29,963 nt of DNA from Scedosporium boydii (lineage: Eukaryota; Ascomycota; Sordariomycetes; Microascales; Microascaceae), in assembly GCA_002221725.1 (NCBI GenBank), contig NJFT01000343.1, positions 1 through 29,963 of the forward strand. Direction: 5' to 3'. Below are positions 9,801 through 21,011 of the stretch, one piece after another. Position numbers and translations under genes: made by a program. Position 1 is the first letter of the stretch, and every line of letters begins with the position of its first letter. The notes under the pieces were generated by a model. That model was not told the DNA's origin. It did not search any database and saw only the letters and a program-made list of their open reading frames with translations.

Positions 9801-11314
9801 TGCTTCGAGAGCAAGCGTGGTTCCAGATCGAGGAGGCTTTGGCAGAATATCCGGATTCAAACCCGAGATACTACGAGCAGCTGGGGAATATGTACGACTG
9901 GGACGAGAAAACAGACCTCGCCTTAGACGCGTGGAAGAAGGGCGCCATGATCGATCCTGGGAATGAATCCTGCTGCCGTGAACATTACTATCAAAACAAG
10001 GTGTGGCAGTTGGCCGGGTGGGACGTCGAGGATCCGGACTACCTAGCCGCCATCGAGGTGCTTCATGAAGCCATTCTCGAGGATCCTAAGAACGCAAAAT
10101 CCCGATGGTATCACCAACTTGCCGATAAGTACGGGAAAGTGGGGGATCTAGAAGGTATGAGAAGAACATACCGTGCGGAGATGGAGTTCGATCCGCCAAG
10201 GGAGCCTAGGTGGGAGGACATCGCCAAGACCTACATCGACAAGAAACAGTACGAAGAGACGAGGACGTTCGACTGGAAGGGTTATTGCGATGTTCTCGTC
10301 GAGGGTACGTTAGCGGATCCCAAGAGGGCCGACAACTTATGGCAGGAATGGGACAACAAGGCAAAGAACATGAGGGAGGGGCAGCATTTCGGCATCGCCG
10401 TTTCTATGTATCGTTACGCATTGGAACGTATATCGGACTTGCAAACCACCAGCGCCATCGACAACCGTTTCACGTTCGAGTTTGGGCTTGGCCAGACTTA
10501 CTGTGCTATGGCGCAGTGGGAATTAGCGATCCCCTTCTTAGAGGATGCCTTGGCACACTTAGGCAACGACCCAAAACGATGGCATGTCACGCCCTTGGCC
10601 GAAGCGTACACATCTATAGGCCAGTTCGATGAGGCCTTGGCGCTGTATGAGAGGTACATCGGAGACGGGACGAGTGGCTCCTTCCCATTCGACAAGATCG
10701 GTGAGATCCATGTCGAACGCGGAGATCTCAAAAAAGCCGTCTCGGCATTCAAGAAAGCAATTCAAAGGTCAGAAGCGTGGAAGGCGAAGAGGATCAAGGA
10801 AGACACTTGGCACACTAGGTTGTGCGAGGATGTTGGCATCAACTACCTCGAGCTCGGCCTAATCTACCGTCAAACGGCGCAAGATAAGCAGGCCCGCAGC
10901 TGTTTTGAGAAGGCGGTGCCACTTCTCGCGGAGGCAGCAGAGCAGCATCGGAGAGACCGCACTATCGTCCACCCCGGAGGTAGCCTCCACCGCGTCGAAG
11001 GCCGTGTTCTTGTGAGGCTGGCGTGGGCGTACGAACTATTGGACGTCCACGACGAGAGAGCACTAGAGACATACAAAGAGGCTGTGTGGGTTTTCGAGAC
11101 GGCCGTCTGGGAGAATGATGATTTCCTTGAGGAGGCCGAGTACAGGGACGCAAAGATAGCTTTGGGGAGGGTTGAGAGAGGAGAACCGTGGGCCTATCCG
11201 GGGTTGGATCAGGATAGGGACATTAGGAGGAGAGCTAGAGTTTGGGACTATAGGTTCCACTGGGGGGTCAAACTGGATGGAGTGGGCACTCGCCCTCTCA
11301 AGCCACGCCCTTGA
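6818..11314 (+). CDS. Fungal NLR-type STAND protein: helical N-terminal domain, NACHT, TPR-like repeats
   Basis: Exon 1 is 6818-7607, the intron 7608-7670 (63 nt; GTAAGC donor, CTGAC branch, GCAAG acceptor) and exon 2 7671-11314, encoding 1477 residues. The start ATG has A at -3 and G at +4. Residues 1-263 form an alpha-helical domain with a hydrophobic LLPLAIAGCGVLAVVG segment and a charged helix following it, resembling Goodbye-like N-terminal domains of fungal STAND proteins; this assignment is tentative. NACHT follows: Walker A GLPGTGKST at 339-347, Walker B LFVLIDGVDE at 438-447, sensor-like LLITSRAS at 480-487, a helical/winged-helix part at about 580-640, and ISHETFQAYL near 663. From about 975 to 1440 degenerate TPR-like helical pairs occur (YEQLGNMY, LAEAYTSIGQFDEALALYERYI, FDKIGEIHVERGDLKKAVSAF). 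Such proteins are predicted to act as cytosolic sensors that oligomerise on ligand binding in non-self recognition or programmed cell death. The ligand is unknown. No frameshift or premature stop is present. Confidence 0.88.
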
Positions 11315-13939
11315 GATAGGATGTTCTACTCGCCTCTGCTTGCCCTCCTCGCCTGAGTGGCTAGCACAAGCGAGCAAAATCCTCAGATTCCCCAATGGCA
11401 AACCAATGCAGAGATACATAGTATCTTCGTAAAAACCCGATATATTAAGAAGGTGAGGTATCTTTGGTTCCCGCATCGCGCTTCACGCAGCTCATAATTT
11501 GCAGGTCATAGTTCGTCTAAACGGACACTATATATATAATCCTAACCAGAGATAGGTGTTGTTTTGTTATGAATACAGTACATCGAGAGCATTTTCGTGA
11601 TTTCTTTCCAGAAACACAACATCTAATTCATTTTATTATACCTTTAGCTGATTCAGCTGCCGGGTCGATCCCGACTCTAAGGCCTCTTCATTACCAGAAG
11701 CCATGTCATTGCTAGATCCAACAGTGCTATCTATCTGCAATTCCTAGTGCTTCTTCTGCCATGTAGCTATCTATCACACTGGCAAGGGAGCACGTGTAAC
11801 GTCCCTTGGGACCCCATCCAAGCAGAAATCTTGCCAGCAGGAGCTTCGCGCTCTGCTTGGGGTGTGTTTCAAGCCTTCTCCCCTGTTGGCGTGTTTCGAT
11901 TCCTCGCGCGCCTCGGATTCGTGTTGGTGGACGTTGAGATGTGAGGCTGGCTGAGCTTAAAATCAAATCGAACAACGAAGTACTTCGTAAGCTTCGGCGA
12001 TTCCAAGAAGCGCGTGGTTGTTTAAGTGGTACTTTATGTCGCGCGTAAATAGTGCCGTAGAGTGAGTATCGTTGTAACATTTATGAGACTGTTTACTGTT
12101 TACGTGAAACAAAAGCGAAAACGGGAAGCAGCTGGCAGCAGGTGAAGGAACGCGATGCCCAGGCATGTTCTTGATGTCTTGATTTGTACCTCGGGCTGTC
12201 TGTTTCAAGCGATGATGCCTGGAGCGTTGGGAGAGAGATGGATTTCGCGTTTCAAAACGGGCCGTGTTGGAGAGTCTCCCGGTTTACCTGGATCAACCAT
12301 CGAACCAGATATGCACAGCGACTCAGAGTGAGTGCCACACACGACGGACTGATTCTGTACTTGTCCTATTACCCGAGCCTTCTCCGGCCATGATCCAGGA
12401 TTCAACCCACGAGGCGAGGTGCAGACGAACCAAACTTGATACAGTCTGAGATTAGATGACGCCAAAGTCCCCTCGTTCAAAGTTCACACCCAAGACATGC
12501 GAAGTAGCGCGTGGATAGCCAAATCTTAACCCCAACATTTGAACACCCGCCGTCAGCCATAGCACGTTCTCTCTTCGTGCCAGTCTCAATCTCCTCGTGC
12601 TCCCCATGACTGATCGTGACTTGGGGTATCATCAAGAGCCGACCGCGCATGTCTTCCTTCCTACGAGAGTATTATCTACGCAGTAATACCCGTGTATCTG
12701 CTGTAACAGCCCTCAAGCTCACGCTCCTATTCGTCCCGACGGAGCTACGCAATAATTCCCGACAGACAGGTCATTCCCGTCATTCTTTCCTCTAAACGGA
12801 TGCGTGCCCCGTTTTCTCCCCACATCATTTTATCGTCTCCTTCTTTTCCGGTTTCGAGCTTCGGCGCTTCAACTTCCTTCCTTTCCTTCCTTCGTTGCTC
12901 TTCTTGCATTACTTGGCCAACTTGACCGTCCGCCTTCCCCCTCCCATGCTCAGCTGCCGATTCGTGTGATAATTCCACGCAACTGCGAGCCTGAGTCCTC
13001 GACCTCGACCTCGAAAAGCAATAGTCTCATGGGGTCAGAGTTCAAAGAGGTCCAGCAGAATCCATTTGGCGGCACCCCGTTTTCCCGACGGCTTATCGCA
13101 CGGTCGCAACTGCCCCAGAATTTCTCCACGGAAGCTATTTAGCATCATTGCAGCTTCGACATCCCGAACTGACCACTTCCGTACTTCCTCCTTGAACTTG
13201 CCACCAATAAGTCGGATCGATATCGGCCACAGTCGAGCATTCATGTCCCCCGCACAGGCTGTCTCCGGCACTGTAAACCCAACGAAGGCGACTTTCTCTT
13301 TCCAGAGCTGATGAGCCTTACAATTACCGCAGAGTTGCAGCTCAGGATCGGGACCGCCACGAACCTAAAAAAAAAATAATCAAGGGCTAACCACAATCGC
13401 CTTCGCCGACCAACAAGACCCTTGAGGAGGACAGGGGCCCGCTTTTCAACCCCTCCCCTTGCCTTGTCTTTCGTTGGATCCCGCCATCGCACACAACATC
13501 CTTCTCTTCTCTTCCTCGCCGAATCAAGCAGAAAAAGACGCTGGGATTAAGGACGGAAGACTTTCGAAAACTATAAGAACACTAAGGGATACGGAAAAAG
13601 AAACGGAAGGACGAAATAATCCCAAGTCGTCCATGATCCTTCCTCCCGCTTTCCTCTATCGCCTTCAGCCCTGCCATAACTGCAGGCAACGTCACAGCGA
13701 GGGTTCCAACCTGGTAACCTCAGAACCTATCGCGCCCAGGTTTCCCTCTCGTTCCTACCACGGCGGCAAACGTCAACACATACTATTTTCTCGCGCGATT
13801 GCCCGTCTCTCTCAGGCAGCGAACGACGCATAGCTCTTTCACACCCCACACACCCTCCTTCCTCCTCCTGCCATCCGCACACCCCCCTCCCTATTCCCGA
13901 CCCCCGGTGCACGACGCACCCTAAAGAGCTGCCTTAATC
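11315..13939. other. Long intergenic region upstream of the acidic-run gene
   Basis: About 2.6 kb without a supported gene. Around 11528-11540 there is a TATATATATA run soon after the NLR stop. Open stretches below 140 codons on both strands show no domains. From about 12780 the DNA becomes C/T-rich on the plus strand and probably holds the promoter and a long 5' leader of the next gene; an A run lies near 13366-13377. Confidence 0.55.
12783..12960 (+). promoter_or_regulatory. C/T-rich tract, candidate promoter or leader region
   Basis: The plus strand is strongly pyrimidine-rich here (TTCTTTCCTC, CTTCTTTTCC, CTTCCTTTCCTTCCTTC) about 1 kb before the next plus-strand ATG. A similar composition recurs at 13840-13900 right before the start. 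This resembles fungal core-promoter CT tracts. The transcription start cannot be fixed. Confidence 0.3.
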
Positions 13940-15686
13940 ATGTCGTCGGACCAAAACCAAAATTCTCGACGAAGCTACCGAGATCATCAGCAAGATTCCC
14001 CTCCCAGCCCGCCTCGAATCAACATCACGACCCTTCCGTCCCTCCGATTCGTCGTTCCCAGAGGTCGAGATTCCACCCACGACAATAGTGCCATTTCCGC
14101 GACGGCGAATCGACGGTATCGAATCCCAACCGGAGCTTCGAGGCAAAGAAACTCTCAGCGAAACTCGTCCCTCTCCCGGTTCTACAGGCCGCACTACGCA
14201 AGCCAGGGCTGGGAGGAAGCCAACGCGCATCTCCATCTGCGGGCCATACTCGAGCAGGCGCATAGTAGTCCTCTGCTCAGCTCTGTCCGGTACGGAGGCA
14301 ATCCTGCGAGCAACCCCTCGCAGGGCAGCAACACCAACATGGCTTCATCTACGCAGCGTCGGCAGGAGGCCCTGGAGGACAACCGGAGGGTAAAAAGACG
14401 CAAGGTCGACGCCGATCGCCTGGTGCCCAATTTCGAGGGCTTCAGATACGGCACCTACGGGCAGGTGGAGCCCGGCACATTGACGATGGAAATCGTCAGC
14501 TGCGATGGCGGCATGTTTTTGAACGAGCTTTCGTACGCGGCTGAGAATATCCTGAAAAACGACGCGTCGGTGTATTGTACAAAGGGGAACCGATGCAACA
14601 TCGTGCTTCGCCACCAGGGTGCAACGGTGTTTAACTTGACGGAGCTGATTATCAAGGCACCAGGATCGAACTACTCTTCTCCGTAAGTTGCATGCATACA
14701 TGTATCCCTGTAATTGGTTGCGGAAGTGGGCGTGAAGAAAACGAATAAGTTGACGTGTTCGTCCTTTACTTAGAGTCCGGCAAGGTATGGTGTTCGTCTC
14801 GATGCATCACGACGACAGACTCACGAGGACGGCACAATATCAAATTCAGTACGGAACGACGGCGACTGCTGCTAGGCGTTCTAGTGCCGGCACCGACGAC
14901 CGAGCCGAGGAAACTGGAGTCCGAGCAAGAGCTTATGTGGCGGCTTGGCGGCGACGAGATGGTACCGGACGCGTTAGGAGAAGGAGTTCATATCATGATC
15001 TTGGACTAGAATACGATCGCGATGAGGACGACGAGGACGAAGAGGATGAAGACGAAGAAGAGGAAGAAGAAGACGAGGACGAAGAGGAGGATGATGAGCA
15101 GGATGATGAGGAAGACGATGATGACGACGAGGACGAGGATCACCGGTTCGCCCAAATGCCTAGGGAATTCTCCACGACGGCACTCCCTCCTTTCAACATT
15201 ACAACAGAGTGTAGCGATGACGATGAGGGCATTGAGCCGTTCCTGGTGGGGCGTAGCGCTCCCAACCGCATCGGGATATTACCATTCGAGAGTGACAGCG
15301 AAGACAGCTTTAGCAACGGTATCGATGAGCCGTTCCTCGACGACCTCGCCGTGTTTGGCCTTCGGGATATTTCTGCATCTCTCGGCGACTCTGACACGAC
15401 ACCAACATCGTCTGGGACCACCAACGGCCAGGGACAGCAGCAACAGCAAGGGACGATTAGGGGACCCAGTTCGCAGGGCGAGCTGATGGCTCCGCATGCC
15501 AAGTTCAACATTGAGAAGGGCAGGAGCAAGTGCACCATTCACTTCGATCCACCGGTTTCTGGGCGGTTCATCCTGCTGAAGATGTGGAGCCCGCATCATG
15601 ACCCTACGAGTAACATTGATATCCAGACGGTCATGGCCAAGGGATTTGCGGGGCCGAGATATTTCCCGTCGATTTCTCTTTTGTAA
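13940..15686 (+). CDS. Conserved fungal protein of unknown function with an internal acidic run
   Basis: Exon 1 is 13940-14682, the intron 14683-14773 (91 nt; GTAAGT donor, TTACTTAG acceptor) and exon 2 14774-15686, giving 551 residues in one frame. Residues 1-150 are Ser/Arg/Asn-rich and disordered, ending in an NLS-like VKRRKVD at 151-157. Residues about 180-275 form a compact block (EIVSCDGGMF, ENILKNDASVYCTK, CNIVLRHQGATVFNLTEL, IIKAP, GMVFVSM). An almost pure Asp/Glu run spans about 331-371. The C-terminal 60 residues form a second block (KCTIHFDPPVSGRFILLKMW, then GPRYFPSISLL). Both blocks look like beta-strand-rich pieces that could make one galactose-binding-like beta sandwich split by a disordered acidic insert; that is inference. 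I recognise the type as widespread in filamentous fungi but know no function. The intron falls inside the first block, which supports the splice model. Confidence 0.85.
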
Positions 15687-17058
15687 GGTATTTTTGAATC
15701 GGAGCCGGGGCCCGGGACGGTGTTTTACGTGATGGGATTTTTATTTTCACACACTCTTTTTTCTTTCGACATTACGGAGTTCGAGGACTGTCAACACGTA
15801 GTTGGGATAGGAGGATCGGGGGACCTTGGCGTATCGGTACAGGGTGCATATTGATCGGGTCCGCTAGCATATACTATGGGTTTATTTTCGGGGAACCACC
15901 AACTTCTCCTTTCCGGAATGGATGTATTCTCATGAGATGACGAAGGGGGAGCGGGTTAATGGTTAGCATATTTGTTGGACTAGCACCACCTCCCATCAGA
16001 CATTTGCTGTTACAAGCCTCGCCCGTGGTTGTTTTGCATGAGGCTGCACCGCACATACGCACGGGGGTGAAAGGGGAACGAACTTGGGGACACACGCGCA
16101 TGTAGCTCTTGTACACTATCTCGGTTTTTAGTCGGAATGATACCCCCTATGCTTGTTATAACCTCAATCGCGTCTATCTCCTTGCAACATGTGTGATGTG
16201 GTGGCAGGAGGAGCTATGGCTACACAACCTTTAAGCTGTTGGTGATGGTTCATCGTCTCACCGCGTGAGAAATGTAAGAACTATACCACATGCACGATGC
16301 AGTAACATTCGAAATTAGCATCAGAATTAGTCATTCGGCATCATAGTTCCCTGCCCACGTTACCCTATTTAGTGGCAACAGGAACAGGAACGGGGATGGG
16401 CAAGATCCAGGGTCAACAAATCGAGTCATACTCGGAGACTTTGCAGACCACTGTCAACAGTATCAAGCATTGAACTGACCAGAAACGGTACAGGAGCTTG
16501 GAGGGATCGAGGGGCGCAGACAGACAAACTGTGGCGAAGGCGAGATTCTGTTGTTTAGTGAGTCATATTAGTGACTCTAGTTGAACAACAAGGGTGAAAC
16601 TACTGTACACATACGCTATGAGGGACCGGGGCGAGGGCACGGATTCGGAAGAGAGCTCCTTGGCGATTTAGCGATTGTGGATGGCTGCCTGGATATCTGA
16701 CAGGCGCCGGGGGGCACAGAGGCGACTGGGGAGACAGTGAATGTGAGTTGATGTTTCGCGGGGCGGGCAGTTTTGAGAGGGGCGAAAGGTCGAGGTTTGC
16801 CCCGCAGTAAAAAGCTCCCATTAAGAAAAAATGGACATGGGCAACTCTTCTTCTGTCGTCATTTAAAATGCAAAAAAGTCCCCTCCTTGTTTGACATTCT
16901 TCCCCTCCATTGATCAGACAAATCATCAATTCTCCCCAATCCACCGCTTCCCACAACAGACCACAGGGAGGCGACAGTCCATTTCTTCGACTTCCTTTTT
17001 TCCTACCTTAAGAGCTTTTGATTTTTTTTTTACACGGTTTTATCGACGATAAACGATC
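15687..17058. other. Intergenic region, TIF6 promoter side
   Basis: About 1.4 kb with no supported gene. The last 90 bases before the TIF6 ATG are T/C-rich (CTTCCTTTTTTCC, then GATTTTTTTTTTACACGG), matching a fungal promoter and leader. Short open stretches at 15874-16116 and 16600-16956 (minus) have no motifs and are not called. Confidence 0.55.
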
Positions 17059-18142
17059 ATGGCGGTACGAGCGCAGTTTGAAAACTCCAATGAGTACGTG
17101 CCCCACCTTTTTTGCCCTCTATTTTTTCTAGGCGAGGAGGGGTAGGAGCCAGGATTGAGGGGAAGATGCTAATGACGGTGATGGCAGGGTTGGTGTTTTT
17201 GCGACATTGACGAATTCTTATGCGCTTGTTGCCGTGGGTGCGAGCGAGAACTTTTACAGGTACGATGCGATCATGATAACTGAGGGGGGGGTTGCGCGAG
17301 AGAGGAGATTGGGATGTTGTGCTGACAGGGCGGGGATGATAGTGTGTTTGAGGCGGAGTTACAAGATGTGATTCCTATTTGCAGGGCGACTATTGCTGGC
17401 ACGAGGATTGTGGGAAGGTTAACAGCTGGGTACGTTTTTTAATTCCTCTTGCTTCGACTTGCGATCCTCGCAGCGGGGGCGATGCAAGGAGAGAAGCTGA
17501 CGATGGAAATGGTGGCAGAAACCGAAAGGGTCTCCTTGTACCTACCACAACCACAGACCAAGAGCTTCAACATCTACGGAACAGTCTCCCAGATGAAATC
17601 CGGATACAGGTACGCAACACTCCCAAGGGACATCCTTCTCACACTCGTCTTCATTCACATATACTGACAACACACCACCCCAACAGAGAATAGAAGAGCG
17701 CCTCTCCGCCCTCGGCAACGTCATCGCCACAAACGACCACATCGCCCTAATCCACCCCGACCTCGAGCGCGAAACCGAAGAAATCATCTCCGACGTCCTC
17801 GGCGTCGAGGTCTTCCGCCAAACCGTAGCCGACAACGTCCTCGTGGGCTCCTACATGGCGCTCTCGAACCAGGGCGGGCTCGTGCACCCCAAGACGTCGA
17901 TACAGGACCAGGACGAGCTCTCGAGCCTCCTGCAGGTGCCGCTGGTGGCGGGTAGCGTGAACCGCGGTAGCCACCTCGTTGGGGCCGGCATGGTTGTCAA
18001 TGATTGGTTGGCTGTTACGGGGCTGGATACTACTGCGACGGAGCTGAGTGTTGTGGAGAGTGTGTTTAGGTTGGGTGAGGGGGCGGGGCCGAGTAATATT
18101 AATACTCAGATGAAGGACACCATGGTGGAGAGTTTCTACTAA
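17059..18142 (+). CDS. TIF6: Eukaryotic translation initiation factor 6 (ribosome anti-association factor), five exons
   Basis: Exons are 17059-17093, 17188-17259, 17343-17429, 17519-17609 and 17687-18142; introns of 94, 83, 89 and 77 nt each have GTACG-type donors, CTRAY branch sites and AG acceptors. The joined frame gives exactly 246 residues, matching the usual 245-246. The protein begins [20 protein letters not shown] and carries the family hallmarks NRKGLLVP at 66-73, [13 protein letters not shown] at 109-121, SNQGGLVHP at 155-163 and the pair SS at 174-175, the position of the casein kinase 1 sites known in yeast Tif6 and mammalian eIF6. eIF6 is a pentein-fold protein that binds uL14 on pre-60S particles, is needed for nucleolar 60S maturation, and is released in the cytoplasm by Efl1 and Sdo1/SBDS so that subunits can join. 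No altered residue or break was seen. Identity is essentially certain. Confidence 0.97.
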
Positions 18143-19877
18143 GGTGTGAGGGAGGAGGAGTGGTGAAGAGGAGGCGTGGGGAAGGCGTCAGGTTTGGGGA
18201 TTTGCTCGCTGGTATGAGCGTCTGTGTTTTTTGTTAGCTGGGGATGATGATGGTGGAGAGCGGTTGCCAGTTTCGGCTCGAGCGCTCTCTGCTTTTGGTC
18301 CCTTGAGGACGACATATATTTTGCTTCTACGGAGGCGATGGGTCTACTAGACTAGCATCCACAGAATATGACCTTTTCCCAGCCTTTTCAGAAGTGTGGC
18401 GTTTCTAAGTCCTTGTGTATTGGGGAGTACTACGGTCTCAAGGTTTGGGATCGCAAGGTGCAAAGCGGTGGCAGCACGAGAACTCGTAACTTGTGACTTG
18501 AGAAGGATGGGGGAAAAGAGAGCAAGGAGCAAGAGCAGCCTGTATTTTTCTAACGACGTAGTCCGGGACTTGACACCAAGACACGGATGATTTGCCAATG
18601 GATCTCTGGGAAAACGCTCAAGGTAATACATTCTTACGGCACCTATTCTCGTCTTCGAAAATCTGAAGGTCTGATCTTATTATTATCTCCCTTTTTACCA
18701 AACGTGATCTCGATATCAAGCAATATATCATCGGCATAAACATCGCTCATATATACTAGGCAGCCTCACTGACACGACTCGACCAGAGAATGCTCGGCCG
18801 CCAACGTCCAAGAAAAGGGACAAAGGTATGAATATATTCTCTTTCCTGGGGCAAACCCAGTACATACGACCATAGCTCGCAGACAATTGAGGGTCCCGTC
18901 CGCTCCCCTGTACACAAGCTGCGAAGCGCCGAACTAGTAGTTGGGTCGGTGACGACCAGCGAATCCTCGGTGTTGTATGTTTTTTTGACTTTTTTTTTGC
19001 ATTATTATTTTTGACTATCCTTCCTACTGGAAGCCTAGGGACATGGTCACGGGAAGACGTGATGCGGCTTGTCTTGGGAGGCGGCGTGTCTGGAAACCGT
19101 TCTCGGTGCTTATGCCAGAAAAGCTGTGGTGGTTGGGGCACCCTATTGAAAGCTTCGCTGGACTTCGACTTGCCCTTCCAGCAGTTTCTGGAAACTATAC
19201 CGTGCACATTTACGCAGAATGTAATTAGTCAAGAGCTTTGTAGGATCATTTGAGAGTCGTAGTTCGTAGACAATCCCCGTATCTGGGGGTTTAAAACCCT
19301 CTCAGATGGACGCCGCATCAATTTCTCGGAATGAAATGTGAGTATCAGTAGCAGCTGCCGTGAACGGTGAGACCGTCGAGATGAGAGATTGCGTCGATAA
19401 CATTCGAGTTAGGTGTGGCTTTCGTCGATGGCTCTCAGCCTCCAGGTGTCCTGTCAAGGCCCGACTTTGGAGAGCCTGCTTAAGTGGCGATGCTTTACCA
19501 GACATTGCGGAATCGGCCGTCTAACGGGAACGGCATTGAGATCGAGGGGTGAGTAGGTTGTAAAACGAAGTCGGAGGCAAAAGGCTGGGCGTGTATCGGA
19601 GTGAAGATATTGACTGCATTGGAGAAGAGCGGCTAGTATGTGGCTTGAGGGGTGAGGGTAACGGAACACGAGGAAATGACTGGAAAAAGGAATCAAGGAG
19701 GATAGAACGCAGGTACGGCAGTTTCCACTCATAGGCCTAGGACTTAGCAATCAAATCAATCAGTCAATTCCGCTGTACTATTCGGGTCGAGGGCCGCATG
19801 TACTGGTGGCGTAGGGAATTCATAGGATCTGCCGCTCTGCTCTCAGCCACTCGTCCAAGAGATTCAATGCCTTAAAC
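18143..19877. other. Convergent intergenic region
   Basis: About 1.7 kb between the TIF6 stop and the end of the minus-strand DUF3669 gene. It starts with a GA/TG-rich 3' UTR-like stretch and has a T-rich patch at 18978-19012. An open stretch of 159 codons (18728-19207, minus) has a Lys/Arg-rich, motif-free sequence and no splice-linked partner. No RNA gene was recognised. Confidence 0.55.
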
Positions 19878-21011
19878 TCATTGAGAATCGGCGGGGATGC
19901 CTTTGGCGTAGACGCCTCTTGTTTCGACAATTCTGTCCATGAGCATTTCTGGTAGCCGGGCGGTCGTCGAGTCATTGCCACTTAGCATGAGTTGGCTAGT
20001 CTTCAGAAAGCGTGTGCGAAACACAATCCAGAGCCTCTCGTCAGCCGGGTCCGCTGATCCAGGTCGAGGGTAGTATGGATCGTTGCGCCAAAAGGCTCTG
20101 GCAGCGATGTCGATTCCCGATTCATCCAGAGGAAGGTCTCCGCAACAATCAAAATCGAGAACCCAGATGCTATGACGCCCTAGCACGCTGGAATCAAACG
20201 TGGTAGATACGTTGACAGTGTCCTCCCCACTACTTCTGGGTGCGGCGAGGACGAATTCGACATCATTGGCATCGATCCCGACGCGCCAATGCAGGAAAGC
20301 CAACGCGTCCGCCATGCGCTCGGCATATTCTTCCATCGGGAGGCCGAGTTCCTCGATCTGATCAATATGCAGGGGGAAGTTTCGCAGACTGAAAAAAGTA
20401 TGCTGCCTAGGTCTTGCGTCCTGTGTTTGGCGATGTCTCCGGCGGCCGAGATAGGGGCGCACTAAGCAATGGTGATTTTTCGCATCTGCCATGATGGCAT
20501 CGATCTTCTCCTTAGACCCTCGGAAATACTTCTCCGTGAGGATGCGGCGCACTGCTCGTGGCATGGGGTTAATCTTCTCGCTGATGACTGCATCGCAGGC
20601 AGTGAATCCTGCGGATAGGCGAGGTAAGATTTCAGACCAATGGTTAGTTTTTTCATCAAGGAACGTGTAGCATGAGGGAATGTTAAAGGGCATATGGAGG
20701 GTTTCCACGCCCAGCTTCTGGAGTATCCGTTTGTGGACTTGGTACTCATTTGTGAGTGACCTGCCAGGTCCTCCATCGCCTCGCTTCATGGCAATCGTAG
20801 AAGCGGCGCTAGTTTCAGTTTCATCGGGAACTGGTTCTAGAACATGTTCTGCCCAAACGCTGCCGCAGAAGCCCATGCCTATTCTTTCGAGGTAGGCTGA
20901 CGATTTCCTTGTCGTAAGGACGGCTATATGAGCCTCTACCTCTGGAGGATATTGGGGCGAGTCGGTCATCGAATCTGTCGTATTTTGTGGGGTTTGAATG
21001 TGTTGCTGCAT
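19878..21011 (-). CDS. DUF3669-family protein with kinase-like residue pattern
   Basis: A single exon encodes 377 residues from the ATG at 21011 (the frame is open a little further upstream but without ATG; a second in-frame ATG at 20969 is also possible). The C-terminal half carries the DUF3669 signature: RMADALAFLHWRVGIDANDV at about 232-251, then EFVLAAP, IWVLDFDCCGDL at about 282-293 and FWRNDPYYPRPG at about 307-318, followed by a helix ending in FLKTSQLML. These proteins are often mislabelled zinc finger proteins in fungal databases, yet no zinc motif is seen here. The N-terminal half has GMGFCGSVWA near 45-54 and IAMKRGD near 73-79, reminiscent of a kinase glycine loop and lysine, and LDFD could match the DFG region. 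No biochemical role is established as far as I know. It lies head-to-head with the HET gene, separated by about 720 bases that could hold a shared promoter. Confidence 0.82.
   Translation of the reverse strand: MQQHIQTPQNTTDSMTDSPQYPPEVEAHIAVLTTRKSSAYLERIGMGFCGSVWAEHVLEPVPDETETSAASTIAMKRGDGGPGRSLTNEYQVHKRILQKLGVETLHMPFNIPSCYTFLDEKTNHWSEILPRLSAGFTACDAVISEKINPMPRAVRRILTEKYFRGSKEKIDAIMADAKNHHCLVRPYLGRRRHRQTQDARPRQHTFFSLRNFPLHIDQIEELGLPMEEYAERMADALAFLHWRVGIDANDVEFVLAAPRSSGEDTVNVSTTFDSSVLGRHSIWVLDFDCCGDLPLDESGIDIAARAFWRNDPYYPRPGSADPADERLWIVFRTRFLKTSQLMLSGNDSTTARLPEMLMDRIVETRGVYAKGIPADSQ

Noticed and set aside
11640..11690. Possible tRNA T-arm (GGGTCGATCCCGA)
   Set aside because: No box A, anticodon arm or acceptor stem at the right distance; the flanks are A/T-rich and unstructured.
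15022..15486. Met/Lys/Arg/Thr-rich alternative frame over the acidic run
   Set aside because: It is the shadow of GA-rich Asp/Glu codons of the real gene.
18728..19207. Minus-strand open stretch of 159 codons after TIF6
   Set aside because: No motif or conserved-looking segment; it lies in the convergent 3' region.
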